A stretch of DNA of 64,000 nucleotides. It comes from Planctomycetota bacterium. Lineage in GTDB: Bacteria > Planctomycetota > UBA1135 > GCA-002686595. The notes beneath the pieces are model-generated. The model was not told the DNA's origin, did no database searches, and saw only the letters and a program-made list of their open reading frames with translations. The translations under genes were made by a program, and so were the position numbers. The first letter of the stretch is position 1; every line of letters begins with the position of its first letter. The stretch is taken from NCBI GenBank assembly GCA_020853575.1, contig JADYYP010000012.1, positions 62,001 through 126,000 on the forward strand, read 5' to 3'. This document shows, piece after piece, positions 43,780 through 52,952 of the stretch.

Positions 43780-43818
43780 CCGTGTGGGCCCGTGGCCCGA
43801 GACGAGTCGTCGCGTCGA

Positions 43819-44289
43819 CTAGCTCGCCTTCATCGTCTGCAGGTCGTAGCCGACCGGGACCGGCGTGCCCTTCTTGTTGTTCTCGTCGTAGGGGATGCGC
43901 TTGATCTCGATCTTCGTGTAATTGAGCATCATCGACTCGCTCGGCTCACCGTCGGCGCCGCCACCGATCGAGTACGAGGAGGGGATCACCGACTCCATCG
44001 TGACCTCGATGAAGTTCGAGCCGTCTTCCTTGGTGAAGTGCACCACGACCTTCTTGCCGACGCCCACCGTGCTCCACGAGAAGAGCTTCGGGCTGGCGGC
44101 GTCGTAGGTCTTCGAGACCGAGATCTCCGACAGCGTGGGCTTGGAATTCGAGCGGTCGGCGACTCGCCCGGGCTCGGTCACGATCGGGCGCGCGACGCCG
44201 AACGAGAACGAGTGCAGCTGGATCCACTTCGCGTGGTTGGTTTCGGTGACGGGGCCTTCGATGCCTTCGATTTGAGCGTAGATCGCCAT
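43819..44289 (-). CDS. hcp: Type VI secretion tube protein Hcp (TssD)
   Basis: The 156-residue protein begins MAIYAQIEGIEGPVTETNHA, with the conserved WIQLHSFSFGV and ITKTYD-like block (SEISVSKTYDAASPKLF). It ends in a beta-rich tail (MLNYTKIEIKRIPYDE), as expected for Hcp1. Hexameric rings of Hcp stack into the tube that the contractile sheath drives out, with VgrG at the tip. It has GGAA-type ribosome binding sequence just upstream and lies 84 nt after the ClpV stop. A hairpin after its stop would fit the usual high expression of Hcp. Confidence 0.96.
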   Translation of the reverse strand: MAIYAQIEGIEGPVTETNHAKWIQLHSFSFGVARPIVTEPGRVADRSNSKPTLSEISVSKTYDAASPKLFSWSTVGVGKKVVVHFTKEDGSNFIEVTMESVIPSSYSIGGGADGEPSESMMLNYTKIEIKRIPYDENNKKGTPVPVGYDLQTMKAS

Positions 44290-44373
44290 GGTTGGTTTCC
44301 TTGCAGTGTCGGGGTTTGAGGGTGGTTGGCTTCCGACGGCGGCTGGCCGACGGATGGGTGGTGAGCGAACGGT

Positions 44374-47040
44374 CTACTTGACCTCGATGCGATAGACGAA
44401 GCGCCCATCGCCGCCGACGTCGGCTTCGACCGCCGCGATCTGTTGGCCGTTGGCCATGCGCGCCAAGAACTCGCCGGCCAGCTCGGGCAGCACGGTCTTG
44501 GTCAAGATGTGGTCGACGTTGCGCGCGCCGGAGTCGACTTCCGTGCAGCGTGCCGCGATGGCATCGACCAAGGCCTTCGTCCAACGGAACGGCGCCTTGT
44601 AGTTGAGCGCGATGCGCCGGCGCACCTTCGAGAGCTTGAGCTCGATGATGTCGCGCATCACCGCGTCGCTGAGCGGGAAGTAGGGCAGCACGTTGACGCG
44701 TCCGAGGAACGCGGGCTTGAAGCACTTGAGCAGCTCGGGCCGCAGGGCCTCGGCCAGACCGGCGGCGTCGGGCATCGTCTCGGGGTCCTTCCACAGCGAC
44801 ATGATCGTGTCGGTGCCCGCGTTGGTGGTCATCAAGATCACCGTGTTGCGGAAGTCGATGTCGCGCCCCTCGCCGTCCTTCATCTGGCCCTTGTCGAAGA
44901 CCTGATAGAAGACGTCCTGCACTCCGGGGTGCGCCTTCTCGAGCTCGTCCAGCAAGAGCACCGAGTAGGGCTTGCGGCGCACGGCCTCGGTCAACACGCC
45001 GCCCTCGCCGTATCCGACGTAGCCCGGAGGCGAGCCCATCAGGAGCGACACTTTGTGCTCCTCCTTGAACTCGCTCATGTTGATCACGGTCATGTTCTGC
45101 TCGCCGCCGTAGAGCAGTTCCGCCAACGCGATGGCCGTCTCGGTCTTGCCGACCCCGCTGGTGCCGACCAGCATGAAGACGCCGATCGGACGGCTGGGGT
45201 CGGTCAAGTTCGCGCGGCTGGTGCGGATCGCTTGGGCCAAGGCCTCGAGCGCCGCGGTTTGTCCGACGACGCGTTGCTCGAGCGCTTGGCGCAGGTGCAG
45301 CACGCTCTGGATCTGGTTGGCGACCATGCGCCCCGCGGGGATCCCGGTCCAGTTGGAGATCACCTCGGCGATGGCCTGGGCGTCGACGGCGGGATGCACC
45401 AGTGGCGATTCGCCCTGCAGGCTGCGCAGCTCCTTGGTCAGCCGGTCCAGGTCCGCGCGCGCCGCGCGCCGGTCGTCGGCCGACAGCGGCGCCTCTTTCG
45501 ACGAGCTGTTGAACTCGCGCTCGAGCTTCTCGCGCGTCGCGCGCAGCGCCTTGACCAGCTCGAGCTCCTTGTCCCAGCGGCCCTTCAGTTGGGCTTCTTC
45601 GGCCGCCAGCGCGGTCTGCTCGGCCTCGAGCGCGGCCAAGCGCTCACCGTGCGCGTCGCTGGCCAGATTCTCGCGCGCCAAGAGCGTGCGCGCGGTCTGG
45701 TTCTGCACGGCACGCCGCCGACAATCCTCGAGCGCCTCGGGCGTGGCCGACTGCGACAGCGAGACGCGCGCGCAGGCCGTGTCGAGCACCGAAACCGACT
45801 TGTCGGGGAGTTGGCGACCCGAGAGGTAGCGCATCGACAGGCGCACCGAGTCGAGGATCGCCTCGTCGAGCACGCGCACGCCGTGGTGGCGTTCCATCGT
45901 CGCCGCGAGCCCGCGCATGATCTGCACCGCGACGTCCTCGCTGGGCTCCTCGACCTTGACCACCTGGAAGCGCCGGGCGAGCGCCGCATCGCGCTCGAAG
46001 TACTTCTTGTACTCGGCCCACGTGGTGGCCGCGATCGTGCGCAACTCGCCGCGCGCCAGAGCCGGCTTGAGCAGGTTCGCCGCGTCGCCCTGGCCGGCCG
46101 CGCCACCGGCACCGATCAGCGTGTGGGCTTCGTCGATGAACAGCACGATCGGTTGCGGGCTGGCCTTGACCTCTTCGATCACGCCCTTGAGGCGGTTCTC
46201 GAACTCGCCCTTGACGCCCGCTCCGGCCTGCAGCAGCGAGAGATCGAGCGTGCGCACCGCGATGTTGCGCAGCGGCGGGGGCACGTCGCCGGCGACGACC
46301 TTGAGCGCGAAGCCCTCGGCCACGGCGGTCTTGCCGACGCCGGGCTCGCCGGTGAGGATCGGGTTGTTCTGACGGCGGCGCGTGAGGATGTCGATCACCT
46401 GGCGGATCTCGGTCTCGCGGCCGAGCACCGGATCGAGTTGACCGGCCCGCGCGCGCTGCGTGAGATCGACCGTGTACTGATCGAGGTTCGGCGTGCGGCC
46501 CGAGCCGGGAGCGCGCGCACCGGCCGCCGTGGGTCCGGAGCCCAAGGCCGGTGCCGATTCGGCCTCGTTCGAGCGCGCGGTGATCGCGCCGAGCTCGCGC
46601 TTGAGCGCGTCGAGCGGGATCTTGCTCCACTGCTCACTGGCCTCCAGCGCCTGGGCCGCCAAGCCCTCGCTCTCCATCAAGGCCACCAGCACGTGCCCCG
46701 AGCGCGTCTTGGCCGACTCGAAGTCGAGCGAGGCCACCATCCAGGCATCCTTGGCCAGCTCGACCAGCGTGGGGGACAACGCCGGAGGCCGCGCGTTGCC
46801 GGATTTTAGGCGCTCGATGCCGCGCGTCAGGTCGTTCGACAGTGCCGCTTGGTCGAGCCCGAAGTGCTTGGCGATCAGGTCGAAGTCGTTCCCGGGCTGC
46901 TCCAGCAGCTTGATCAGCCAGTGCTCGACCTCGACGTTGTAGTGCGTGCGCGAGAGGCACAGGCCGGCCGCTGCTTCGAGGGTGCGACGGCAGACGTCGT
47001 CGAGGCGACCGACGAGCGATCGCAGATTCACCGATGCCAT
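44374..47040 (-). CDS. tssH: T6SS AAA+ ATPase ClpV (TssH)
   Basis: The 888-residue protein has a Clp N-domain (1-150), then two AAA+ modules with Walker A motifs GEPGVGKTAVAEG (near residue 231) and GTSGVGKTETAIAL (near 625). Walker B motifs are IVLFIDEAH and SVLLLDELEKAHPGVQD, with the coiled-coil middle domain between them. It is the size of T6SS ClpV, which strips contracted TssB/TssC sheath for reuse. Its place between tssG and hcp in the cluster supports ClpV rather than housekeeping ClpB. Start ATG 47040 follows GGAG. Confidence 0.95.
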   Translation of the reverse strand: MASVNLRSLVGRLDDVCRRTLEAAAGLCLSRTHYNVEVEHWLIKLLEQPGNDFDLIAKHFGLDQAALSNDLTRGIERLKSGNARPPALSPTLVELAKDAWMVASLDFESAKTRSGHVLVALMESEGLAAQALEASEQWSKIPLDALKRELGAITARSNEAESAPALGSGPTAAGARAPGSGRTPNLDQYTVDLTQRARAGQLDPVLGRETEIRQVIDILTRRRQNNPILTGEPGVGKTAVAEGFALKVVAGDVPPPLRNIAVRTLDLSLLQAGAGVKGEFENRLKGVIEEVKASPQPIVLFIDEAHTLIGAGGAAGQGDAANLLKPALARGELRTIAATTWAEYKKYFERDAALARRFQVVKVEEPSEDVAVQIMRGLAATMERHHGVRVLDEAILDSVRLSMRYLSGRQLPDKSVSVLDTACARVSLSQSATPEALEDCRRRAVQNQTARTLLARENLASDAHGERLAALEAEQTALAAEEAQLKGRWDKELELVKALRATREKLEREFNSSSKEAPLSADDRRAARADLDRLTKELRSLQGESPLVHPAVDAQAIAEVISNWTGIPAGRMVANQIQSVLHLRQALEQRVVGQTAALEALAQAIRTSRANLTDPSRPIGVFMLVGTSGVGKTETAIALAELLYGGEQNMTVINMSEFKEEHKVSLLMGSPPGYVGYGEGGVLTEAVRRKPYSVLLLDELEKAHPGVQDVFYQVFDKGQMKDGEGRDIDFRNTVILMTTNAGTDTIMSLWKDPETMPDAAGLAEALRPELLKCFKPAFLGRVNVLPYFPLSDAVMRDIIELKLSKVRRRIALNYKAPFRWTKALVDAIAARCTEVDSGARNVDHILTKTVLPELAGEFLARMANGQQIAAVEADVGGDGRFVYRIEVK

Positions 47041-47085
47041 GGGGGGATGCTCCAGCCGGGGACCGGGGCGATGCTCACGCGACTT

Positions 47086-48153
47086 TCATGGGGCCGCAAG
47101 CGAAAACAACACACGTGTGTCGGCTTGCTGCGCGGAGCGGGCGGATAGCTGGGAGGTCCACCCCAAGCGGGCTTCACCTTTTCCGCGAACGGACAATCGC
47201 GATTCTAGACGCTCGCCCGGCGCGAGCCGTAGCGCCAGCTCGAAGTCGAGCGTGCCGTCGGTGTACTCGGCGATCAGCGTGCGCACGCGCGCCAGCAGCT
47301 CACCGTCGGGCCGCAGCTCGAGGAAGCGCTCGACCGACATCGGTCCGAGCTCGACCCGGATGCGCGACGAGGTGTCCCACGCGCGCCGCCCGAGCACGCT
47401 GCCCGCCCCCAGCGTGCTGTTCTGGCCCCTGGGCCGGGCGCGCGTCGGCAGAGCGGTGCGCGCCTCCGGCGGGATCTCGACCCAACGTCCGACGAACTGC
47501 TCGACGCGCACCTCGAGGCCCAGGAAGTCCGCCAGCAGGCTCTCCAACCCGACCGCCGAGCGCGTTCCGCGGCCCCAGTGCGCCGCGTAGTACACCCAAC
47601 CACGATCGACGACCGAGTTCAGCGCCGAGCGCGGCGGCAGTCCCCGTCCGGCGATGCACTTGAGCACGCGCTCGAAGGGGTCGTCGTCGCGCGACCAGCG
47701 CCAGGCCTGCTCGCGCGAGTGGACCAGGCTGTACTTGGTCGAGGCGCGGTGGAACAAGGACAGCGCGCGGTGGTGCAGCAAGTCGAGGAAACGCGCGAGC
47801 GCGCGATCGCGGCGCGCCAGGCGCTCGATCAAGAGCTCGGTGTAGTGCTGGGGCAGGACGCCACTGGGGCCGGTCAAGCCGAGGAAGCTGACCTCGAGCT
47901 CGAGCGCGCCGCTCGCGCGCCGCGTCGCCGAGCGCAGGGGCGCGGCGGCGAAGGCCAGGCTCGGCGCCGCGCGGAAGCGCACGGCCTCCTCGCTGGGGTG
48001 CTCGTCGTGGCCAACGGCGTGCAACGCGGCACCGCTCGCGCCAGCGCCGGCGTCCTCGGCCACGCGCACGGCCTGCGCGAAGTCGAAGGCGCCCGGATCG
48101 CGCACGAGCTCCGCGGTCAGATCAGGGAGCGATCGCCGGCCCGGGGCGGCCAT
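47086..48153 (-). CDS. tssG: T6SS baseplate protein TssG
   Basis: This 355-residue protein has the TssG (ImpH/VasB) layout. The N-terminus contains FDFAQAVRVAED and VRFRAAPSLAFAAAPL, followed by EVSFLGLTGPSGVLPQHYTELL, the family's most conserved block. The C-terminal part contains RVEQFVGRWVEIPPEA, LGAGSVLGRRAWDTSSRIRV and LGPMSVERFLELRPDG. TssG with TssF, TssE and TssK forms the baseplate wedge on which the tube and sheath grow. Its start overlaps the tssF stop by 37 nt, indicating tight translational coupling. Confidence 0.95.
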   Translation of the reverse strand: MAAPGRRSLPDLTAELVRDPGAFDFAQAVRVAEDAGAGASGAALHAVGHDEHPSEEAVRFRAAPSLAFAAAPLRSATRRASGALELEVSFLGLTGPSGVLPQHYTELLIERLARRDRALARFLDLLHHRALSLFHRASTKYSLVHSREQAWRWSRDDDPFERVLKCIAGRGLPPRSALNSVVDRGWVYYAAHWGRGTRSAVGLESLLADFLGLEVRVEQFVGRWVEIPPEARTALPTRARPRGQNSTLGAGSVLGRRAWDTSSRIRVELGPMSVERFLELRPDGELLARVRTLIAEYTDGTLDFELALRLAPGERLESRLSVRGKGEARLGWTSQLSARSAQQADTRVLFSLAAP

Positions 48154-49970
48154 CGTTTCACCTCGTGTTCGCGGTCGCTCGCGCGCAGCACCAACTGCAC
48201 GAACGTGTTCATGTGGGCGTAGAGCCCGAGGAAGCGCTCGAGCACGCTGGCGAACAAGAACGCGCCCTTGGTGCGCAGCTTGTCGGCATCGAGCGCCAGC
48301 ACCACTTCACTGCCTTGGACCAAGCCCGGCTGTCCGTCGATCACCGCGCGCATCGCCGAGCGCCGCGTCACGAGCGAGGTCACGCCCTCGATGGCCGCGC
48401 GGTTGGCGGCCGATCCGGTCAGGTCGTACAGCCGCAGGAGCTCCTTGAGGGCCTGCGTGCCCTGCTCGCCACCGAGCGAGATCTGGTTCAGCGCCAGGTG
48501 CGCGACCAAGTTCCACAGGCGATCGTCGGAGGCCGCCGGACGCAGCGGATCGGTGGGCTTGCGCAGGCAGCGGATGCGCTCGATCGGGCCGCTGCCGGAG
48601 GCGAACGAGAAGTGCGGGCGGTCGTTGCCGTAGGGCAGGCGCTTGGGGAGCTCGCGGTTGGTGACCAACGCGCGCACCAGCAACACCACGTTGGCTTGGT
48701 CGGCCAGCACGCCGTGCTCGGCGAGCTGCAGCCACAGGTCCATCGGTCCGTCTTGGACGCGCTCTTCGTCTTCGTCGTCGCGCGCTTCGGCGGCGCGGTG
48801 CTGCGCGGTCCACCACACGCGCTGCTCGTCGTTGCGCGCCAAGCGCTCGATGCCGAAGAACGGCGCGCAGGCCACGCTGCGGTCCTCGGACACCACGGCG
48901 TCCACCGAGCGCACCGAATGCACCTCGAACGCCGTGCGCCGGCGCTCGTCGGGCACGACCAACAGCTCGTCGACGCGGCGGTCGAGGTTGAGCGGCTCGC
49001 AGGCCATCTCGAACAAATTGACGACCGGGGTGCAGTTGAGCGCCAGCGCGCTCGCGGACTTGTCCTTGTCGAGCAAGCTCTCCAGGTCGCGCTCGCTGCG
49101 CCGCAGGTAGACGTAAAGGCGTGCCTCGCGTCCGACGCGCGCCCACTTCGCCGCCGGCAGCCCGCGCAGCTCGACGAAATGGAACTTCTCCGGAAAGGCG
49201 AAGTACTCGGTCAACAGCCGGTAGCCGACGAACGATTGCGCCGGATAGGGCAAGAGCCCTTCATCGTGCTCGAAGCCCACCGCGTGCAGCGCCGCCGCCG
49301 GCAACACCGCGGGCTCGGGGTCGTTCGGCGCGCTGGCCAAGGCGATTTCGAGCGCGTCGTTGAGCAACAGCTCGTAGAGCGTGCCCGCGTGCTGCTGCGG
49401 CAGGTTCAAGTAGAAGCGCAAACGCTCGGGCGCGAGCTCGGCGAAGCGCACCTGCGGGCTGGCGCACTCCAGGCGGATCTCGAGCACGCTCTGGGCGTCG
49501 CCCGAGGCCGGGGTCTTGGGCGCTTGGAAGGGCAGCGCCTGGATGCGCGCTCCGGCGAAGCGGATCGGCCAGGCCTCGACGGCGTAGCACGTGCGGTAGC
49601 GGCAGCGCGCCTCGTCGACGAGCTCGGTGTCCAGCTCCAGGCCGCGCGGCACGCGGTAGGCGCCGCCGAGGTCGGGCTTGGCCACGAATTGCACGATCGA
49701 CAGCGACGGGATCGGCGCCAGGAAGTGCGGATAGAGCAGCGAGAGCAGTCCGGTCGAGAGCTCGGGGAACTGATCGTCGAGCTTGCGGCGCACGCGCGCG
49801 TTCAAGTACGCCACGCCTTCGATCAGGCGCCGCACGTGCGGGTCTTCGACCTTCTCGCCCGCGATGCGCAGGCGCACGCCGACCTTGGGCTGCTCGGCGG
49901 CGAAGTCGGAGGCGAGCTTCTGGAGGAAGCGCAGCTCGCGGTCGTAGATGCGCAGGAGGTCTTCGCTCAT
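48117..49970 (-). CDS. tssF: T6SS baseplate protein TssF
   Basis: The 617-residue protein matches TssF (ImpG/VasA). The N-terminus MSEDLLRIYDRELRFLQKLA and the phrase DPHVRRLIEGVAYLNARVRR are family hallmarks, as are ELSTGLLSLLYPHFLAPIPS and the later NLFEMACEPLNLDRR. The C-terminus has GSEVVLALDADKLRTKGAFL and SVLERFLGLYAHMNTFVQL, typical of the end of TssF. It is a core wedge protein of the baseplate. It lies 43 nt after tssE and overlaps tssG by 37 nt, as in impFGH-type operons. Confidence 0.95.
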   Translation of the reverse strand: MSEDLLRIYDRELRFLQKLASDFAAEQPKVGVRLRIAGEKVEDPHVRRLIEGVAYLNARVRRKLDDQFPELSTGLLSLLYPHFLAPIPSLSIVQFVAKPDLGGAYRVPRGLELDTELVDEARCRYRTCYAVEAWPIRFAGARIQALPFQAPKTPASGDAQSVLEIRLECASPQVRFAELAPERLRFYLNLPQQHAGTLYELLLNDALEIALASAPNDPEPAVLPAAALHAVGFEHDEGLLPYPAQSFVGYRLLTEYFAFPEKFHFVELRGLPAAKWARVGREARLYVYLRRSERDLESLLDKDKSASALALNCTPVVNLFEMACEPLNLDRRVDELLVVPDERRRTAFEVHSVRSVDAVVSEDRSVACAPFFGIERLARNDEQRVWWTAQHRAAEARDDEDEERVQDGPMDLWLQLAEHGVLADQANVVLLVRALVTNRELPKRLPYGNDRPHFSFASGSGPIERIRCLRKPTDPLRPAASDDRLWNLVAHLALNQISLGGEQGTQALKELLRLYDLTGSAANRAAIEGVTSLVTRRSAMRAVIDGQPGLVQGSEVVLALDADKLRTKGAFLFASVLERFLGLYAHMNTFVQLVLRASDREHEVKRWPPRAGDRSLI

Positions 49971-50013
49971 CGGGAACGTGGGATCTTACGGCGGGAGCGA
50001 CGGCGCGCGCTGC

Positions 50014-50511
50014 TCAACGCGAGTCCGACAGGTCGACTTTCAGGGAGCGCGTGACGGGCTCGACCGTGGTGTCGAAGGCCACGTGCTCCGGCGCGGGTTC
50101 GGCGAACACGTCGGCATCGATCGAGAAATGCAGCGTGCGGTCGAGCGGATTGACGGCGCTCTGCGGGCTGACCTTGACGCGCTTGAAGCGCGGCTCGTAG
50201 CGCCGGATCAGGTCCTCGACGGACTTCAGGAACTGCGCGCGCTGCTGGGCCGAGCCCAGTTGGCGCCCGCTGATGTCGGGCACGCCGTAGCCCAGCACCG
50301 AGCGCTCCACCAACTCGCCGACGGCCGGCCAATCGAGCTGGCGCTTGCGCGTGTTGAGCAGGTTCTCGATGTCGCGGCGGATCGCGGCCTGCATCTCGGC
50401 CAGATTCTGATAGCCCTCGCTGAAGCGCTCGACATTCGACTCGGGCGCGTCGTCGATCAAGCGATCGAGCAGCGAGGGCATCACCGGCTTCTTCGAATCG
50501 GAGCGGGCCAT
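50014..50511 (-). CDS. tssE: T6SS baseplate protein TssE (gp25-like)
   Basis: The 165-residue protein carries the gp25 core: PSLLDRLIDDAP, AAIRRDIENLLNTRKRQLDW, SVLGYGVPDISGRQL, and an IRRYEPRF-K-x-V-K-V block ending LHFSIDADVF. TssE links the baseplate to the first sheath ring, as gp25 does in phage T4. I chose ATG 50511 (MARSDSKKP) because the gene upstream ends 7 nt before it; the frame would extend 23 residues further with no similarity. Confidence 0.93.
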   Translation of the reverse strand: MARSDSKKPVMPSLLDRLIDDAPESNVERFSEGYQNLAEMQAAIRRDIENLLNTRKRQLDWPAVGELVERSVLGYGVPDISGRQLGSAQQRAQFLKSVEDLIRRYEPRFKRVKVSPQSAVNPLDRTLHFSIDADVFAEPAPEHVAFDTTVEPVTRSLKVDLSDSR

Positions 50512-50518
50512 GCGCGTC

Positions 50519-51322
50519 TCACGCTCCGCCCGCGCCCAAGCGCAAGGCGTCCACTTCGAGCAGCGGCACGTCGGAATCACCGATCATCCAGGTGCGCTGG
50601 CCCACGCCGCGCACCGGTCCACCGGGGCCGGTCTCGACCCAATCGGTGGCGCGCGCCAGCTTGTGCGCGTCCTGCGCGTCGTCGAGAGGAGCGTAGATCG
50701 CCGGCACGTACACCGTGCCATCGGTGCCCGAGCGCAACGCCAGGCGCGCGCGGCGCCACAGCAGATCGAGCGGGCGTTCGGGGGCCTCGAACTCGAGCAG
50801 CTCCACCTCGGCGAAGTCGATCCAGTAGTACTTGCCGGTCGAGGTCAGCACCTCGAGCACGCCGCCCAGGCGGTCGTCGAGCTCGCGCAGATCCGCGAAG
50901 GCCTGCTGGCCGTGCTGGCCGGCCAGCGGCGCGCGCAGCTCCTCCGCTTGGACCAACAGCGCCATCGCTCCCGCGAAATCGCGCTCGCGCAGGCGGATCG
51001 AGGCTTCCAGGCCGAGCTTGAGCCGCGGGCCGGGCTCGCCTTGGAACTCGGGGACACGTCCCAAGGTCCAGAAGTCGCGCCGCGCCTGCTCGGCGCGGAC
51101 CAGTTGCCGCAACAGCGCCGTTCCCGCGAGTCGATCGGGGCTCTGCGCCAGCACGGTCTCGAGCTGCGTGTCGGCGCGCTCGAGCTGTCCCGCGAGGCAC
51201 AGGAATTCGATCAACAGGCCGCGCGCGTCGACGTCGGCGGGCCGCGCCTTGACCTGCGCGGTCTGCGCGGCGAGGGCCTCGCTCAACTTGCCTTCCAGGA
51301 ACAGCTCGCGGGCGGTGCTCAT
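50519..51322 (-). CDS. tagJ: T6SS accessory protein TagJ (ImpE family)
   Basis: The 267-residue protein is an ImpE/TagJ family member. It has TPR-like helices at the start (MSTARELFLEGKLSEALAAQ), a 'RLRERDF-G-AMALLVQAEE' region and a C-terminal WIDFAEVELLEFEAPERPLD / LLWRRARLAL block. TagJ interacts with the sheath subunit TssB in some systems and may help ClpV-driven disassembly; in others it is dispensable. It overlaps the second TssC gene by 4 nt (ATGA) and precedes tssE by 7 nt, just as impE lies between impD and impF in Rhizobium. Confidence 0.9.
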   Translation of the reverse strand: MSTARELFLEGKLSEALAAQTAQVKARPADVDARGLLIEFLCLAGQLERADTQLETVLAQSPDRLAGTALLRQLVRAEQARRDFWTLGRVPEFQGEPGPRLKLGLEASIRLRERDFAGAMALLVQAEELRAPLAGQHGQQAFADLRELDDRLGGVLEVLTSTGKYYWIDFAEVELLEFEAPERPLDLLWRRARLALRSGTDGTVYVPAIYAPLDDAQDAHKLARATDWVETGPGGPVRGVGQRTWMIGDSDVPLLEVDALRLGAGGA

Positions 51323-52872
51323 CGTCGTCGTTCTCCTCGCGGCACGATCTCGGTGCGCAACCGCACCGTCGTGGCCATGTCGTCGATCTGGAACTGCGGC
51401 CGCAGGTAGAAGCGCGAGGTGTACGAGCCCGGCTTGCGCCGATCCTCGCTCACTTCCGCGCGCCCCTCGGCCAGCGGGTACTCCTTGCGGCGCTCCTCGG
51501 GCAAATCCTCGGCGTCCGCGGTGTAGCGCACGAGCCAGGCGTTGAGCAGTTGCTCGACCTGCTCGGCCGAGACGAACGAGCCGGTGGCGTCGCGGCCCAT
51601 CACCTTCAGGTAGTGCGCGAAGCGCGATGCGCACAGGATGTAGTGCATCATCGCCGAGAGCTTGCTCGAGGCGTCGGCCTCGGGCGTGTCGAAGCGCGCC
51701 GGTCGCTGCGCCGAGCTGCACGAGTAGAACGCGCTGAATGGCGTGCCCGGCAGGCGACACAGTGGGATCAGGCCCAGGTTGGACAGCTCTTTCTCGCGCG
51801 TGTCCGTGATCTGCACCTCGACCGCGCCACGCGCCGCGACGCCGCGCGAGTCGCTGGGGAGCCAACACTCGGGCAGCGTGTCGACCAACCCGCCGCCGCC
51901 CGCGGCCTCGATGCCGCGGATCGCCGCCAACCAACCGTTGTCGAAGTACGAGCGCAGCAGGACCGTCCCGAAGGCGTACACCGCGTTGCCCCACAGGTAC
52001 TCGGAGTGGATGCGGCAATGCTCGCGGAAGCGGAAGCGATCGCGGCGCGCCGGGTCGTTGGGCCAGGGGCGCCGCAAGAGCACGCGCGGCAGCACCACGC
52101 CGACGAAACGCGCGTCCTCGCCGGCGCGGAACCGGTCCCAGCGCACGTACTCGGGATGCGTGGTGGGCTGCATGTCGCGCGCGAGGTCGAGCGGCCGCTC
52201 GAGCTCGACGAAGCTCTCCAGCCCGAGCAACGTCGGATGCGCCGACACGAAGAACGGCGCGAAGGCCGCGGCGGCGACCTCCGACATCCCGTGCAACACG
52301 TTGATGTCGTCGACCTTGTCCTCGGGTCGCGGACGATGCGCGACGTGGTAGTCACCGAGCAGCGCGCAGAACGGCCAGCCCCCCGGGCTGCCCAGCTCCT
52401 CGCTGTAGACCTTGTGGAAGATCTGGCTCTGGTCGACCTCCAACGCGCGCTCGAAGTCGCGCGCCAGCTCGCGCCACGAAACGCTGAGCACGCGCACCAT
52501 CACCTGCGGGTAGGGGTATTCCTTGGCGCGGAAGCGCGGATCGCGGATGTCGCGCGCGAGTTGATTGGCCTCGTCGGGCACGTCGTCGACCACCAAGCGC
52601 AGTCCGCGCCAGGCCGACTCGAGCGCTTGGAACTGCGGGTGGTGCAGGATCGCGTTGACTTGGGCCTCGAGCAGCGCATCGATGCGCGCGACATCGAGCG
52701 CCAGCCGACGCAACACGCTCTCGCCCGTCGGCGGCGGCTCGCCCGCGCGAGGATCGAGCCACACGCGCAGCGCCTCGACCGTCGTGCGCGCCGAGAGGAA
52801 ACGCTCGAGGCGCGAGCTGGCCTCGCGCGCCGCGCGTTCGGTGCCTTCCACGACTTCGTCGAGCAAACCCAT
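51319..52872 (-). CDS. tssC2: Second TssC-like sheath protein (ImpD-like)
   Basis: The 517-residue protein is a full-length TssC family member, with ALESAWRGLRLVVDDVP, QIFHKVYSEELGSPGGWPF, ALLGDYHVAHRP, a SYFDNGWLAAIRGIEAAGGG block and C-terminal FLRPQFQIDDMATTVRLRTE. It is clearly diverged from the neighbouring TssC (52953-54446). The place between tssC and tagJ is that of ImpD in the Rhizobium imp operon. It may replace TssC in part of the sheath or build a special terminal ring. Whether it has its own function is not known from sequence. It is separated from tssC by an 80-nt gap holding a 12-bp hairpin. Confidence 0.88.
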   Translation of the reverse strand: MGLLDEVVEGTERAAREASSRLERFLSARTTVEALRVWLDPRAGEPPPTGESVLRRLALDVARIDALLEAQVNAILHHPQFQALESAWRGLRLVVDDVPDEANQLARDIRDPRFRAKEYPYPQVMVRVLSVSWRELARDFERALEVDQSQIFHKVYSEELGSPGGWPFCALLGDYHVAHRPRPEDKVDDINVLHGMSEVAAAAFAPFFVSAHPTLLGLESFVELERPLDLARDMQPTTHPEYVRWDRFRAGEDARFVGVVLPRVLLRRPWPNDPARRDRFRFREHCRIHSEYLWGNAVYAFGTVLLRSYFDNGWLAAIRGIEAAGGGGLVDTLPECWLPSDSRGVAARGAVEVQITDTREKELSNLGLIPLCRLPGTPFSAFYSCSSAQRPARFDTPEADASSKLSAMMHYILCASRFAHYLKVMGRDATGSFVSAEQVEQLLNAWLVRYTADAEDLPEERRKEYPLAEGRAEVSEDRRKPGSYTSRFYLRPQFQIDDMATTVRLRTEIVPRGERRR

Positions 52873-52902
52873 CGCGCGCGCCGCCCCTCAGCCTCGAAAC
52901 GA

Positions 52903-52940
52903 ACGAGCCGACGGACCGCGCTGGCGCCCCGTCGGCTCGT
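52903..52940 (-). terminator. Perfect 12-bp hairpin between tssC and tssC2, likely attenuator
   Basis: ACGAGCCGACGG (52903-52914) is the exact complement of CCGTCGGCTCGT (52929-52940), with a 14-nt loop that can itself pair partly (GCGC/GCGC). It lies 12 nt after the tssC stop, in the 80-nt gap before tssC2. A partial terminator or a 3' stabilising stem here would keep tssB/tssC messages more abundant than those for the baseplate genes downstream. Confidence 0.55.
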
Positions 52941-52952
52941 GCACCACGACCG

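Noticed and set aside
50512..50580. Longer TssE with 23 extra N-terminal residues
   Set aside because: The extra residues are encoded inside the tagJ 3' end, show no similarity to gp25 and lack a ribosome binding site; ATG 50511 fits the family length.
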